Below are positions 1-7,646 of a stretch of 51,153 nucleotides of DNA, one piece after another. The notes below the pieces were generated by a model that ran no database searches, was not told the DNA's origin, and saw only the letters and a program-made list of their open reading frames with translations. Origin of the DNA: Lawsonibacter sp. (GTDB lineage Bacteria > Bacillota > Clostridia > Oscillospirales > Oscillospiraceae); assembly GCA_022796195.1 (NCBI GenBank), contig JAAWIE010000008.1, positions 1-51,153 on the forward strand, written 5' to 3'. Numbering within the stretch: the stretch's first letter is position 1; each line of letters starts with the position of its first letter. Both the position numbers and the translations under genes were made by a program.

Positions 1-90
1 CTGTTTTCCTGGTCAACGGAATTTAGGGTAGGCACCAGAAAGCCTTGCAAATCAAGGGTTTCCTGTGTTGTCCCTATTATAACTCACTAC
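1..90. other. Sequence replacing the 3' end of spoIVB (possible insertion junction)
   Basis: From position 90 leftward the sequence no longer encodes SpoIVB in any frame: the minus strand has a stop at 52-54 and further stops after it. It contains a small inverted repeat, CCTTG-5-CAAGG (about 42-57). No coding potential is visible. It may be the end of a mobile element (prophage-like or intron) or an att region. The element body, if there is one, lies outside the window. Confidence 0.5.
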
Positions 91-1077
91 CATCCCCTGG
101 ACAATACCGCCGGTAGCAGCCAGCAGGTCCGGGTCGGTTACCTCCACCATCATACTCCGGGTACCGTCTCCCTCCGGATATAGGTGGGTAATTTGAATGT
201 CAAATTCCTCCACCTCATCGCCCCGGACGTTAGACAAAATGGTGGCCGGTCCGGCAGACACCTGCGCCCTGGAGGCCACCTCCACCGGTTCCACACCGCT
301 GCCCACCAGTTCCTGGGGCATTTGACCAAACACCCCCAAGTCCGTATTGGCGTACAAGGTGCCCAGGTCCCGGGTCAGGTCAAACTGCCCATGAAGCTCG
401 CCAGGTGCGCCGCTGGTCCCCTTCTTTACCTCGGAGACGCTGGCTGGCATGATACTGCCCGACTCCAGCGGCATAAGCATGGCCGTGTCCACATCGTTGA
501 TGCCGTGGCCCAGCGCACCAAACACACCGCTGGACGGGTCATAAAAGGTCACGGTGCCAATCCCTGCCATCGAGTCCCGCAGCCACACGCCCAGCTGGTA
601 GACCCCCTGGCTGTTTTCCACCGCCGCTGCGGTCAGCTGAAGCTGACGCTGTCCCCGAACCGCCTGAATTGTGAGGGGTTCATCCTCTGACTTGGCTACC
701 AGTGCCTGAACCTCCTCAATCGTATCCACCTCGCCGCCGTTGATATGGGTGATGACATCGCCAGTTTTCAAGCCGCAGTCCCGGCCTGGGTAGGAGGAAC
801 CGCGGTCCGTCTCTACCGGGGACAGGCCAACCACCAACACGCCATCTGAAAACAGTTTGATGCCCACTGCCTTGCCCAGCGGGATCACAGTGCGGCCCAC
901 CGTCTTTTGTGTGGGCTGAGCCGCGGTCTGCCGGGGTGCCTCCAGTGCAGCCAGAGCCGAGACCGCTGCTGCCTGTCCCCGTCCGGCCACAGCCGCAGAC
1001 AGCATCAGACAGAACACCACCGCCCCGGCGGCCAGCCCAAACCACACTCCCGGCCCTTTTTTCTTCTCTTGTTCCAT
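52..1077 (-). pseudogene. spoIVB: SpoIVB sporulation signalling protease, interrupted before the catalytic Ser
   Basis: SpoIVB is made in the forespore, crosses into the intermembrane space and cleaves SpoIVFA, which starts pro-sigma-K processing. The sequence shows an N-terminal membrane segment (about residues 13-32), a PDZ domain (about 70-150) and an S55 peptidase domain with the catalytic His in GHGINDVDT (residue 191) and the Asp in VTDPDLL (residue 315). The family motif GGIVQGMSGSP is intact only through GGIVQGM (Met 329, codon at 91-93). The next 12 residues are unrelated and a stop follows. In B. subtilis numbering the missing residue is the nucleophile Ser378. The ATG at 1075-1077 is chosen because AGGGGGTG lies 6 bases upstream; a GTG at 1084 would overlap that site. 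As read, the protein should be inactive. Confidence 0.88.
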
Positions 1078-1133
1078 GATTTCCACCCCCTTGCCATCTC
1101 ATTGTTCCAAATGTCCCCCGCCTGTTCACGGGT

Positions 1134-1169
1134 AAAAAAAGAGCGGACGGACTCAAACCGTCCGCCCTC
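1134..1169 (-). terminator. Intrinsic terminator after the ArsC-family gene
   Basis: On the minus strand a GC-rich hairpin (arms GAGCGGACGG and its complement, with one bulged base) is followed by seven T. It should end transcription from the ArsC-family gene before spoIVB. Confidence 0.8.
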
Positions 1170-1299
1170 TCATTATGGCCGGAGTTTCCCCAATTCAACC
1201 GTGGGGAGGAATACCACCATTTCCAGTGTTGGAGCGTCCGCCCTTGAAACAGGCGGACAAGGAAGTCTATCTGGAATTCTCTTCCAGGGCTGGAACATG

Positions 1300-1647
1300 T
1301 TACAGCTTTTTGTCCCACTCCTCTGGGCGGAAGCCGGTCAACACAAAGCCGTCCCCCACCAGAATGGGCCGTTTTACCAACATTCCATCGGTGGCCAGCA
1401 GCTCCAGCTGCTCCTCCTCGCTCATGCCGGGCAGTTTGTCTTTCAACCCCAGTTCCCGGTACTGGATGCCCGAGGTGTTGAAAAACCGTTTCAGAGGCAG
1501 TCCGCTGGCCTGCCACCAGGTCCGCAGTTCCTCTGCGGTGGGATGCTCCTCCTTGATGTGCCGCAAGTCGCAGGAAACACCCCGCACATCCAGGAATTTT
1601 TTGGCCTTTTGACAGGTTGTACATTTGGGGTACCATAGAAGCAGCAT
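1300..1647 (-). CDS. ArsC/Spx family protein
   Basis: This 115-residue protein belongs to the ArsC/Spx thioredoxin-fold family. It begins MLLLWYPKCTTCQKAKKFL, so a CxxC pair sits at residues 9-12 after the first beta strand. It also has the family segment IRYRE-like NTSGIQYRELGLKDKL and a C-terminal KRPILVGDGFVLTGFRPEEW, which corresponds to the cis-Pro (RP) loop. In such proteins the cysteines serve in thiol redox chemistry; it could be an Spx-like regulator or a glutaredoxin-dependent reductase. Sequence alone does not decide, but it lacks the C-terminal length typical of Spx (about 131 residues). The start ATG has GGAGAG 8 bases upstream, and a good promoter precedes it. It appears monocistronic, with its own terminator. 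Confidence 0.85.
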   Translation of the reverse strand: MLLLWYPKCTTCQKAKKFLDVRGVSCDLRHIKEEHPTAEELRTWWQASGLPLKRFFNTSGIQYRELGLKDKLPGMSEEEQLELLATDGMLVKRPILVGDGFVLTGFRPEEWDKKL

Positions 1648-1674
1648 GATTCCACTCTCCTTTTTATTTTGCCT

Positions 1675-1703
1675 ATCGTACCACATTTTGACAGCCTGTG
1701 CAA
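1675..1703 (-). promoter_or_regulatory. Sigma-A promoter of the ArsC-family gene
   Basis: On the minus strand TTGCAC and TACGAT are separated by 17 bases, and the spacer ends in TGG, giving an extended -10. The -10 lies 28 bases upstream of the start codon. Confidence 0.6.
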
Positions 1704-1704
1704 C

Positions 1705-1881
1705 TCATTCACTCAATTTCTCCACCAGCATTTTCAGCTCACCCAAGGTGGAGACGGTGATTGTACTCTCCAGCAGTCGCAGCTGTGCCTTGGCAGGTAT
1801 GGTGTCCCAGTAGGACAGCAGGGCCGCGTCGTGGCCCACCACGTCCTGAGGCAGACGGTAATACTGTTCAAATTGATCCAT
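1705..1881 (-). CDS. Hypothetical 58-residue protein
   Basis: This small ORF begins MDQFEQYYRLPQDVVGHDA and is preceded by AGGAGGAG about 6 bases before its ATG, which is strong evidence that it is translated. The product is acidic and amphipathic, with no signal peptide or membrane segment and no motif that I recognise. Its stop codon touches the -35 box of the next gene's promoter. A terminator-like hairpin separates it from the coiled-coil gene upstream. No function is assigned. Confidence 0.6.
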   Translation of the reverse strand: MDQFEQYYRLPQDVVGHDAALLSYWDTIPAKAQLRLLESTITVSTLGELKMLVEKLSE

Positions 1882-1930
1882 ATATGCTCCTCCTCGCCCA
1901 GTTTGCCCAGGCGGGAAGGGTTCCATGCGT

Positions 1931-1971
1931 AAAACACAAAGGGAGGCCGCCCATTTTGAGCGGACTCCCTT
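1931..1971 (-). terminator. Terminator after the coiled-coil protein gene
   Basis: On the minus strand AAGGGAG pairs with CTCCCTT, with an inner CCGC/GCGG pairing, followed by a T-rich tail (TTTGTGTTTT). It sits 14 bases after the stop of the upstream gene. Confidence 0.65.
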
Positions 1972-1984
1972 CTTGGAACAATAC

Positions 1985-2383
1985 TCAGTCCAGCTTGTCT
2001 TCCTCAACAACGGTTTCCACAGCATCAGCCACAGCCTCAGCGGCGGATTCCACGGTCTCGGCAACGGTCTCCAGCTCCACCTCGGGTTCGGGATCGCCGG
2101 GCTGCTTCAGCTCCGCGATGCGCTCGTTGTTGGTCTCAATCAGGGCCTTGGAGGCGGTGATCCGCTCACAGGCTGCGGCAAAGGCGCCGTCGGGAGAGGC
2201 GCCCTGTTCGGCGTAGTACAGCTTGCCGATCTCGATATACGCCTTCTTGATCGCGTCTTCCTCCGCCATATTGGCGGTTTTCAGCTTGGCAATCTCAGCC
2301 AGCCGCTTGGACTGGGCCACGCCCGCCTGGGCCATCTCAGTCGCTCTGTCCTTCAGGTTCTCAAACGTGCTTTTCAAATCCAT
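1985..2383 (-). CDS. Hypothetical coiled-coil protein
   Basis: This is a 132-residue soluble, strongly charged and probably all-helical protein starting MDLKSTFENLKDRATEMAQ. The first 95 residues look like a helical coiled coil. The last 40 are an acidic tail rich in Glu, Val and Ala (for example VETVVEEDKLD). No signal peptide, membrane segment, cysteine pair or enzymatic motif is present. The start is well supported by AAGGAGG 8 bases upstream. It is flanked by its own promoter and terminator, so it is probably a single-gene transcript. No function is assigned. Confidence 0.75.
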   Translation of the reverse strand: MDLKSTFENLKDRATEMAQAGVAQSKRLAEIAKLKTANMAEEDAIKKAYIEIGKLYYAEQGASPDGAFAAACERITASKALIETNNERIAELKQPGDPEPEVELETVAETVESAAEAVADAVETVVEEDKLD

Positions 2384-2426
2384 ATTAGTAACCTCCTTAA
2401 TTTACGGTTTCCCGTCTGCTGCCCTT

Positions 2427-2455
2427 ATTCTATCCGATTTTCCCCCGGGGCGCAA
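2427..2455 (-). promoter_or_regulatory. Sigma-A promoter of the coiled-coil gene
   Basis: TTGCGC and TAGAAT are separated by 17 bases on the minus strand, 43 bases upstream of the start codon. Confidence 0.55.
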
Positions 2456-2532
2456 GAGGCTTTATCTTTATTTAATGAATTTTTCATGGGAGGTACATCA
2501 GGCTTTCATACTTTCGACAAATAGGAGGCCCA

Positions 2533-3879
2533 TCAATACCGCCCAAAGTCACCGGAGCGCCCCTTAGTCACATCAGAACCGAACTCGTAGTCCTTGCCGG
2601 GGAGAATGGCGTTGAGGGTGATTCCGGCAATAGCGGCAACAGCCAGCGCCGTAAGCGTAATGGAGGTACCGCCGATGTGAAAGGTCAGCCCGGAGAACTC
2701 ATTGTTAAAGCCCCAGATTTTAAAGCCCAGGCCGCATACCATAATAACAGCAGCAATAATCAGGTTCCGGGAGTTGGTGAAGTCCACCCGGTTCTCTACC
2801 ACATTGCGCACACCGATGGCGGAGATCATACCATAGAGGATGAAGGACACGCCGCCGATGATGGCCGTGGGGATGGAGTTGATGACGGCGGCAAATTTAG
2901 GGGAGAAGGAGAGTACCACGGCATAGACTGCGGCCAACCGGACCACATTTGGGTCAAAAACCCGAGACAGCTCCAGAACGCCGGTGTTTTCTCCATAAGT
3001 GGTGTTGGCCGGTCCGCCGAACATGCCGGCCAGCGAGGTGGCTACACCGTCGCCAATGAGGGTGCGGTGAAGGCCGGGGTCTTCGATAAAGTTCTGCTCT
3101 ACGGTGGCGGAGATGGCGGACATATCGCCGATGTGTTCCATCATAGCGGCCAGAGCGATGGGAGCCATAACCAGGATGGAAGTCACATCAAACTTTGCCA
3201 GCACGAAGGGCTGGAGCCCCACCGCATCTGCAGCGGCTACGCCGGTAAAGTCCACCTGACTGGTAACCAGGGCCACTGCATAGGGAACCAGAACCCCCAG
3301 CAGAATGGGGATAATCTTGATCATGCCCTTGCCCCAGATGTTGGCGGCTACGATCACCGCAATGGAGAGAATCGCCAGCCACCAGTTTGTAGAGGCGTTA
3401 TTGATGGCGCTGGGAGCCAGAGACAGGCCAATCAGAATGATGATGGGACCGGTAACCACCGGGGGCAGGAACCGCATCACCTGGCGGACCCCCACCGCCT
3501 TAATCAGACCGGCCAGGGCCAGATACAACAGCCCGGCCACCACGATGCCGCCCAGAGCGTAGGGCAGTTTTTCTGCTCCGGACATTCCGGCGTAAATCCC
3601 GGAATCCAGCTCCGCCACCGCGGCAAAGCCGCCCAGATAGGCGAAGGAGGACCCCAGAAAGGCGGGAACCTTCCACTTGGTACAGAAGTGGAAGAACAGC
3701 GTGCCCAGACCGGCGAACAGCAGGGTAGTCTGAATGCTCAGCGGCAGGCCGTACCCCTGGACCAGAATGGGCACCAACACCGTAGCGCCAAACATGGCAA
3801 ACATATGCTGAAGGCCCAGAATCAGCATTTTGGGCAGACCCAGCTGCCGGGCGTCGCGGATTGGTTCGTTGTTGTTCAT
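2533..3879 (-). CDS. uraA: Uracil permease (NCS2 family)
   Basis: This 448-residue, multi-span membrane protein imports uracil with a proton for pyrimidine salvage. Family signatures are FGATVLVPILVQ near the N-terminus, LSLAPSAINN, the substrate-site stretch GPANTTYGENTGVLELSRV and the C-terminal DFTNSRNLIIAAVIMV. The length is normal for UraA/PyrP. The ATG at 3877-3879 is chosen because AGGGAG lies 7 bases upstream; upstream in-frame codons lie within the leader terminator region. It is transcribed alone from a strong promoter 170 bases upstream, and the leader between them contains a translated mini-ORF overlapped by an intrinsic terminator. Pyrimidine-dependent attenuation is therefore likely. 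Confidence 0.93.
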   Translation of the reverse strand: MNNNEPIRDARQLGLPKMLILGLQHMFAMFGATVLVPILVQGYGLPLSIQTTLLFAGLGTLFFHFCTKWKVPAFLGSSFAYLGGFAAVAELDSGIYAGMSGAEKLPYALGGIVVAGLLYLALAGLIKAVGVRQVMRFLPPVVTGPIIILIGLSLAPSAINNASTNWWLAILSIAVIVAANIWGKGMIKIIPILLGVLVPYAVALVTSQVDFTGVAAADAVGLQPFVLAKFDVTSILVMAPIALAAMMEHIGDMSAISATVEQNFIEDPGLHRTLIGDGVATSLAGMFGGPANTTYGENTGVLELSRVFDPNVVRLAAVYAVVLSFSPKFAAVINSIPTAIIGGVSFILYGMISAIGVRNVVENRVDFTNSRNLIIAAVIMVCGLGFKIWGFNNEFSGLTFHIGGTSITLTALAVAAIAGITLNAILPGKDYEFGSDVTKGRSGDFGRY

Positions 3880-3926
3880 ATTTTTTCTCCCTTCTCTTTT
3901 CCAAACGTGCTTACCTCTGCGGACAT

Positions 3927-3956
3927 AAAAAAAAGACAATCACAAACATGATTGTC
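3927..3956 (-). terminator. Attenuator hairpin in the uraA leader
   Basis: On the minus strand an 8-bp stem (GACAATCA, 6-base loop, TGATTGTC) is followed by eight T. The hairpin starts inside the stop codon of the leader peptide and ends about 48 bases before uraA, so it must be overcome for the permease to be transcribed. Confidence 0.85.
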
Positions 3957-4020
3957 AACGGGAAACAGAAATAGAAAGGCCAAACCCCACCGGACCGCAA
4001 AAAAACACAGAACGAAACAT
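3955..4020 (-). CDS. Leader peptide of the uracil permease attenuator
   Basis: This 21-codon ORF starts MFRSVFFCGPVG and has a near-ideal ribosome site (AAGGAGGGG, 5 bases before ATG). Its coding strand contains a run of seven T early on (codons 5-8, GTG TTT TTT TGC). Its TGA stop overlaps the first bases of the terminator stem, so a ribosome following closely behind RNA polymerase would block hairpin formation. This layout is that of the E. coli pyrBI leader, where low UTP stalls polymerase in a U tract and lets the ribosome catch up. No PyrR-binding sequence was found. The function is inferred from architecture only. Confidence 0.7.
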   Translation of the reverse strand: MFRSVFFCGPVGFGLSISVSR

Positions 4021-4048
4021 GGTTTACCCCTCCTTTTCTCGAAGGGAT

Positions 4049-4077
4049 ATTATAGCATAAAAACTCTGTACCAGCAA
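4049..4077 (-). promoter_or_regulatory. Sigma-A promoter of the uraA leader
   Basis: TTGCTG and a perfect TATAAT are separated by 17 bases on the minus strand, with a TGC extended -10. The leader start codon lies about 28 bases downstream of the -10. Confidence 0.8.
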
Positions 4078-4130
4078 GAAAAAAATTTCATTATTTTATT
4101 TTTTGTCGGTTATGACAAATCTCATCAGCT

Positions 4131-4784
4131 TTATACTCTCTTTTTCGCCCATATATCAGCAGCAAGCAAGGCCACACACCACACCAGCAAAAGCACCAGA
4201 ATCAGAATGGCGCAATTCCGGAAGAAATCCTGGGGCAGGAAGAGGATGATGGGGTCGCTCTGCCAATCAAACATCCAGTTGTCTTTCCCCGGAAAAAAGA
4301 TGCTGTGGAAGACCACAAAGGCCCGGTCAAAATTCAGGGCAGCCAGTCCGCCCACGGTGAGGAAGGCGGCTCCCAGCCCCGCCGCCGCCCAGAAACCGGG
4401 GCCCCGGTCCAAAAAGCGGTGGGGGCGCACATGGTTCACTTTACACAATACAAACGCCCCGAGCAGCAGCGCCGCCGCCGCCTTCAGCGCCCGCAGGTTC
4501 AGCAAAAACAGCCCCCGCACATCGGCAAAGTGGTCCGCCCCAGACTGGGAAAAGGCCAGCGCCCCGGCGGCAAAATCCTCCCGTTTGCCCAGACAGAAAT
4601 CCATCATCTCATTGTAGGCTCTTTCGATTTCCCCCCGGGGAAGCCCGTAATCCTCCAGCCCCATAGGGCCAATGTGGGCATAGTAAAAGCTCCGGCACAG
4701 CAGGGGCACAGCGACAGACCCGGTCAGCACTACCAGGGCAATCAGAACAGACAAAATGACAGACAGGGGTTTGCTGGTTTTCAT
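4131..4784 (-). CDS. TIGR01906/DUF1461 family integral membrane protein
   Basis: This 217-residue protein has four predicted membrane segments: residues about 9-28, 100-118, 132-150 and 189-210. The long extracellular loop between the first two contains a YNEMMDFCLGKREDF-like stretch, which with the overall topology matches the TIGR01906 (DUF1461) family of Firmicutes. The family has no established function. The ATG is chosen because AAGGTG lies 5 bases upstream; the longer reading would start upstream of the promoter -10. It is transcribed alone between a promoter and the uraA leader region. Confidence 0.75.
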   Translation of the reverse strand: MKTSKPLSVILSVLIALVVLTGSVAVPLLCRSFYYAHIGPMGLEDYGLPRGEIERAYNEMMDFCLGKREDFAAGALAFSQSGADHFADVRGLFLLNLRALKAAAALLLGAFVLCKVNHVRPHRFLDRGPGFWAAAGLGAAFLTVGGLAALNFDRAFVVFHSIFFPGKDNWMFDWQSDPIILFLPQDFFRNCAILILVLLLVWCVALLAADIWAKKRV

Positions 4785-4829
4785 GGAATCACCTTCGATG
4801 AATGGATCGGGCACATGCGCCGCCCCTAC

Positions 4830-4858
4830 ATCATACCATAGAAACCGCCTTCCGGCAA
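4830..4858 (-). promoter_or_regulatory. Sigma-A promoter of the TIGR01906 gene
   Basis: TTGCCG and TATGAT are separated by 17 bases on the minus strand. The spacer ends in TGG. The -10 is 45 bases upstream of the chosen ATG. Confidence 0.65.
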
Positions 4859-4860
4859 CC

Positions 4861-4901
4861 AAAACAAGGCAGACACAGAAATCTGCTGCCTGCCTTGTTT
4901 T
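4861..4901. terminator. Terminator after the MCP-lipoprotein operon
   Basis: A 12-bp stem, AAAACAAGGCAG with CTGCCTTGTTTT, flanked by A and T tracts. On the minus strand it closes the chemoreceptor-lipoprotein operon. It can also work on the plus strand. Confidence 0.8.
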
Positions 4902-4917
4902 GTGTTTCCCTTGCCCA

Positions 4918-5358
4918 CTAATGGGATGTATCTACAGATTTAATGCTGGAGTCTCCATTACGGGACTGTTCCAGCACCGCCGCCGCCAGCTTCTGGAAGG
5001 AGGCCCAAGAGGAAGAGGCGCCCGAAATAGCGTCTATGCTTCCACTTCCCTGTCCCTCCAGGAGCTGAGAGGCATAATAGCGGGTATACTCGTTGGGATA
5101 CGTGCCGTTGGAGTGGAGCATTGTCTGCATATAGGCATTATCCCAGCTCTTAATAAAACCGCTGGCATTTTCCGCGTTGTATTCTACCGAGATAATGTTC
5201 CCGCCCTTTACCAGAATGGTAATATATTCCTTCCAGCCGTGGGAAAACTCCGCAGCCCGGGCGGTATAATAGCCGTCTTGGAGAGTAGCTTCGCCGCCGC
5301 AGGCGGTCAGAACTGCCGTCAGCATCAGAGCTAGGATTAAACTCAGCACCCGTTTCAT
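4918..5358 (-). CDS. Flavinylated FMN-binding-domain lipoprotein
   Basis: This 146-residue exported lipoprotein has a signal peptide ending in a lipobox (LTAC, Cys at about residue 20). The rest is an FMN-binding domain of the PplA/RnfG-like type. The segment [10 protein letters not shown] (about residues 110-119) matches the D-x-x-(S/T)-G-A-(S/T) site where ApbE attaches FMN covalently through the Ser/Thr. The protein should therefore be a membrane-anchored extracellular flavoprotein for redox transfer. Its start overlaps the stop of the upstream chemoreceptor gene by four bases (ATGA), so the two are translationally coupled. No Rnf or ApbE gene is present in the window. Confidence 0.82.
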   Translation of the reverse strand: MKRVLSLILALMLTAVLTACGGEATLQDGYYTARAAEFSHGWKEYITILVKGGNIISVEYNAENASGFIKSWDNAYMQTMLHSNGTYPNEYTRYYASQLLEGQGSGSIDAISGASSSWASFQKLAAAVLEQSRNGDSSIKSVDTSH

Positions 5359-7355
5359 TTTCTGATTTCCTCCTTCACCACGAATCTCTCGACCCGAAGG
5401 CGGAGGGCTTCCGCCTCCTTCGACAGCAGTCCGCTGGCCTGCTCTGTGCCGCCCGCGTTTTGCAGATTTCGCTCCGCAATGGCGGAGATGGTTTCAATCC
5501 GCTCCTCCATCGTGGACAGGGCGTTCTTCTGGCCCTGTACCGCCGAGACCAGCTGGTCGGTAATCCCGCTGATCTGGCTGGAGACAGAGGAAATATCTTG
5601 GAGGGAGCCTGCGGTAGCGGCGGTTAGCTTTACGCCGTTCTGAATAATCTCGCTGGTGCTCTTGACGGTATCTGCGGCGCTCTGGGCCGCTTCGCTGCTC
5701 CGGGCGGCCAGCTGGCGCACCTCTTCGGCCACCACAGAGAAGCCCTTGCCCGCGCTTCCAGCCCGGGCCGCCTCAATGGAAGCGTTAATGGCCAAAATAC
5801 CGGTCTGGAAGGCAATATCGTCAATGGACTTAGCAATCTGTGTAATTTTGAGCGCATTGCTGCTGATGCCGTCCATTGCCTCCGAGAGGTCGGACATACG
5901 GGCGTTTGCCTGCTGGATACACTGGACGATCTCATCTGTCTTAGCACGGGTCTGGCTGCTGCTGTCTGTCACATTGGACAGCTGTTCTTTTACAATCGAT
6001 ACCTCATCCACCAGCTCCTCCGTGTACTGCGTCTGCTCTACGGATGCCTGATGCAGCTGGCCGGATTGGCCGTTCAGCTCCTCCGACATCTCGGCCAGCC
6101 GGCTGGCCGCAGAGCGAAAACCAGAGATGGTCTCGTTCATGGACTGGAGAATGGTATACAGGCTGGTGCGAATCAGGGCAAAATCCCCTTTATACTCGCC
6201 TTGCGGCTCGGCAAGCAGATTTCCCTCTGCCATCTGGGTCAGTACCTGCTGAATGTCCGAGATGTAGCGGTTGACGCTTCCCACCGTGTCGCTCAAGGTG
6301 TGGGTCAGCACCTCCAGCTCATCCCCAGAGCCAACCTGAACCACTTCAGTATGCAGGTCGCCGTCTGACAGGGCGATCATCCGCCCGGTTACGCTCTTCA
6401 CCGGGCGGGAGATGGACCGGGCCAGCCGCAGAACCAGCAAAATAGAAATCACCAGTACTGCTACAGCAGCCAGCACCGCCACAATCAATGCACCATTGAC
6501 ATAAGAATTATAGTCCGCCTTAGGAACCTGCATGACCAAGGCCCACTGGGTTCCCCGGATGGGGGAAAAGGCCACCAGCATAGTTTTGCCGTCCACGGAG
6601 AACTCCGAAGCACCGGTCTCATCGCTGGTCACCCGGTCGATCACGCTTTGGTTTCCACCACAGAGCTGGGACATGGTGGTACCGGACAGAACCAGCGACT
6701 GGTCCGGGTGTCCGGCGACGTCGCCCTCGTGGTTCACCATATAGGCGGTGCCGCGGCGGCCCAAATTGATGTTGCTGATTACATCGTGAAGGGTATCGTA
6801 TTTGTAGACGCCCAGCACATACAGGGTAGTCTCTCCATTTTCCTTAACCGGCATCCCCATGGTAATCGCCAGCTGGTCCTGGAACCTGGTGGACGCATCG
6901 GTAGTCAGATTGTCGGTCTCCTGGAGGAGGGCAAAGAATTCACCGTCCAGCCGCTCGGGCGCACTGCCGGCGCCTTGGAGCAGTCTGCCCTGCCTGTCAT
7001 AAAGAGCGATGGCATACAGCTCATAGATCTCAGCGGCTTCGGTCAGCACTTCGTCCCGGCTGGCCCGAAGCGTGCCAGTTTCGTCTGGCGTTGTGAGACG
7101 GGTATCCCCTGCAATGGTCATCATGCGGTCCGCGAGCATATGGATATTGGCTTCTACCGTCTTAGAAGACTGCCGTGCCATGGGCTGCAAGCAGTCCAGA
7201 AGGATGTTGTTTGCCAGCGATTGCAGTGCCGCCGACATGATGACACAGCATACTGCCACAACTACAAGAATATTGAGCGTTGTACTTCTCAATATTTTAC
7301 CATTCAGGCTTCTGTTTGTTTCCCGGCTGCGGGATTTCACCTTTTTCCCGGACAC
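5355..7355 (-). CDS. Methyl-accepting chemotaxis protein with dCache-type sensor
   Basis: This 666-residue transmembrane chemoreceptor has a first membrane segment at about 26-46, an extracellular double-Cache-like domain (about 55-280) and a second membrane segment at 289-310. A HAMP domain starting [10 protein letters not shown] and a long MCP signalling domain follow. The signalling hairpin tip reads [20 protein letters not shown], followed by [15 protein letters not shown], the segment that contacts CheA and CheW. The start is GTG, with AAGGAGAG 8 bases upstream. The four-base overlap with the flavin lipoprotein gene downstream suggests that the two proteins work together, perhaps in redox sensing; that link is inference. 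The ligand is unknown. Confidence 0.92.
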   Translation of the reverse strand: MSGKKVKSRSRETNRSLNGKILRSTTLNILVVVAVCCVIMSAALQSLANNILLDCLQPMARQSSKTVEANIHMLADRMMTIAGDTRLTTPDETGTLRASRDEVLTEAAEIYELYAIALYDRQGRLLQGAGSAPERLDGEFFALLQETDNLTTDASTRFQDQLAITMGMPVKENGETTLYVLGVYKYDTLHDVISNINLGRRGTAYMVNHEGDVAGHPDQSLVLSGTTMSQLCGGNQSVIDRVTSDETGASEFSVDGKTMLVAFSPIRGTQWALVMQVPKADYNSYVNGALIVAVLAAVAVLVISILLVLRLARSISRPVKSVTGRMIALSDGDLHTEVVQVGSGDELEVLTHTLSDTVGSVNRYISDIQQVLTQMAEGNLLAEPQGEYKGDFALIRTSLYTILQSMNETISGFRSAASRLAEMSEELNGQSGQLHQASVEQTQYTEELVDEVSIVKEQLSNVTDSSSQTRAKTDEIVQCIQQANARMSDLSEAMDGISSNALKITQIAKSIDDIAFQTGILAINASIEAARAGSAGKGFSVVAEEVRQLAARSSEAAQSAADTVKSTSEIIQNGVKLTAATAGSLQDISSVSSQISGITDQLVSAVQGQKNALSTMEERIETISAIAERNLQNAGGTEQASGLLSKEAEALRLRVERFVVKEEIRK

Positions 7356-7465
7356 GTTCCACTCTCTCCTTTTCTAAAATTTCCCCTGAAACATAGGAAA
7401 AGCCCGCCAGTTTACCGGCAAACCGCTTCTGCGGCCGTCCGGCAAGGAGTGGGAGACTTTGCATC

Positions 7466-7494
7466 AGTATAGCATAGCCGGAACGGAAATGGAA
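7466..7494 (-). promoter_or_regulatory. Candidate promoter of the chemoreceptor operon
   Basis: TTCCAT and TATACT are separated by 17 bases on the minus strand, with a TGC extended -10, about 110 bases upstream of the GTG start. The -35 is weak. The 291-base gap from 7356 to 7646 holds only this and the comEC-holA terminator. Confidence 0.45.
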
Positions 7495-7554
7495 GCGTCG
7501 TTCAATAGATTCTGTACCCAAAAACACAGACCGGTTTTGTTGAATTAACCAATG

Positions 7555-7601
7555 AAACCCCCACCCGGGAAGCGGATTTTGGAATCCGTTCCGGGTGGGG
7601 G
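7555..7601 (-). terminator. Terminator of the comEC-holA operon
   Basis: Strong hairpin with outer arms CCCCACCCGG and CCGGGTGGGG and an inner GGATT/AATCC pairing, followed on the minus strand by TTTCATT. It lies just past the holA stop. Confidence 0.75.
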
Positions 7602-7646
7602 CCGAGGCTCCTCCGTTACGCGCCGGTGCGCAGGCCGCGTCCGCTT

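Noticed and set aside
1-95. Group II intron 5' end at the spoIVB junction
   Set aside because: GTGAG follows a few bases after the junction, near the GUGYG consensus, but too little sequence is visible to fold an intron. Kept only as an alternative in the finding.
1078-1135. Sigma-G promoter of spoIVB
   Set aside because: A weak TGAAC and GGAACAATG-like pair can be picked out upstream, but it does not fit the consensus well enough to list.
3955-4042. PyrR-binding loop or other pyrimidine aptamer in the uraA leader
   Set aside because: The expected TCCAGAGAGG-type loop is absent, and the segment is better explained as a translated leader ORF.
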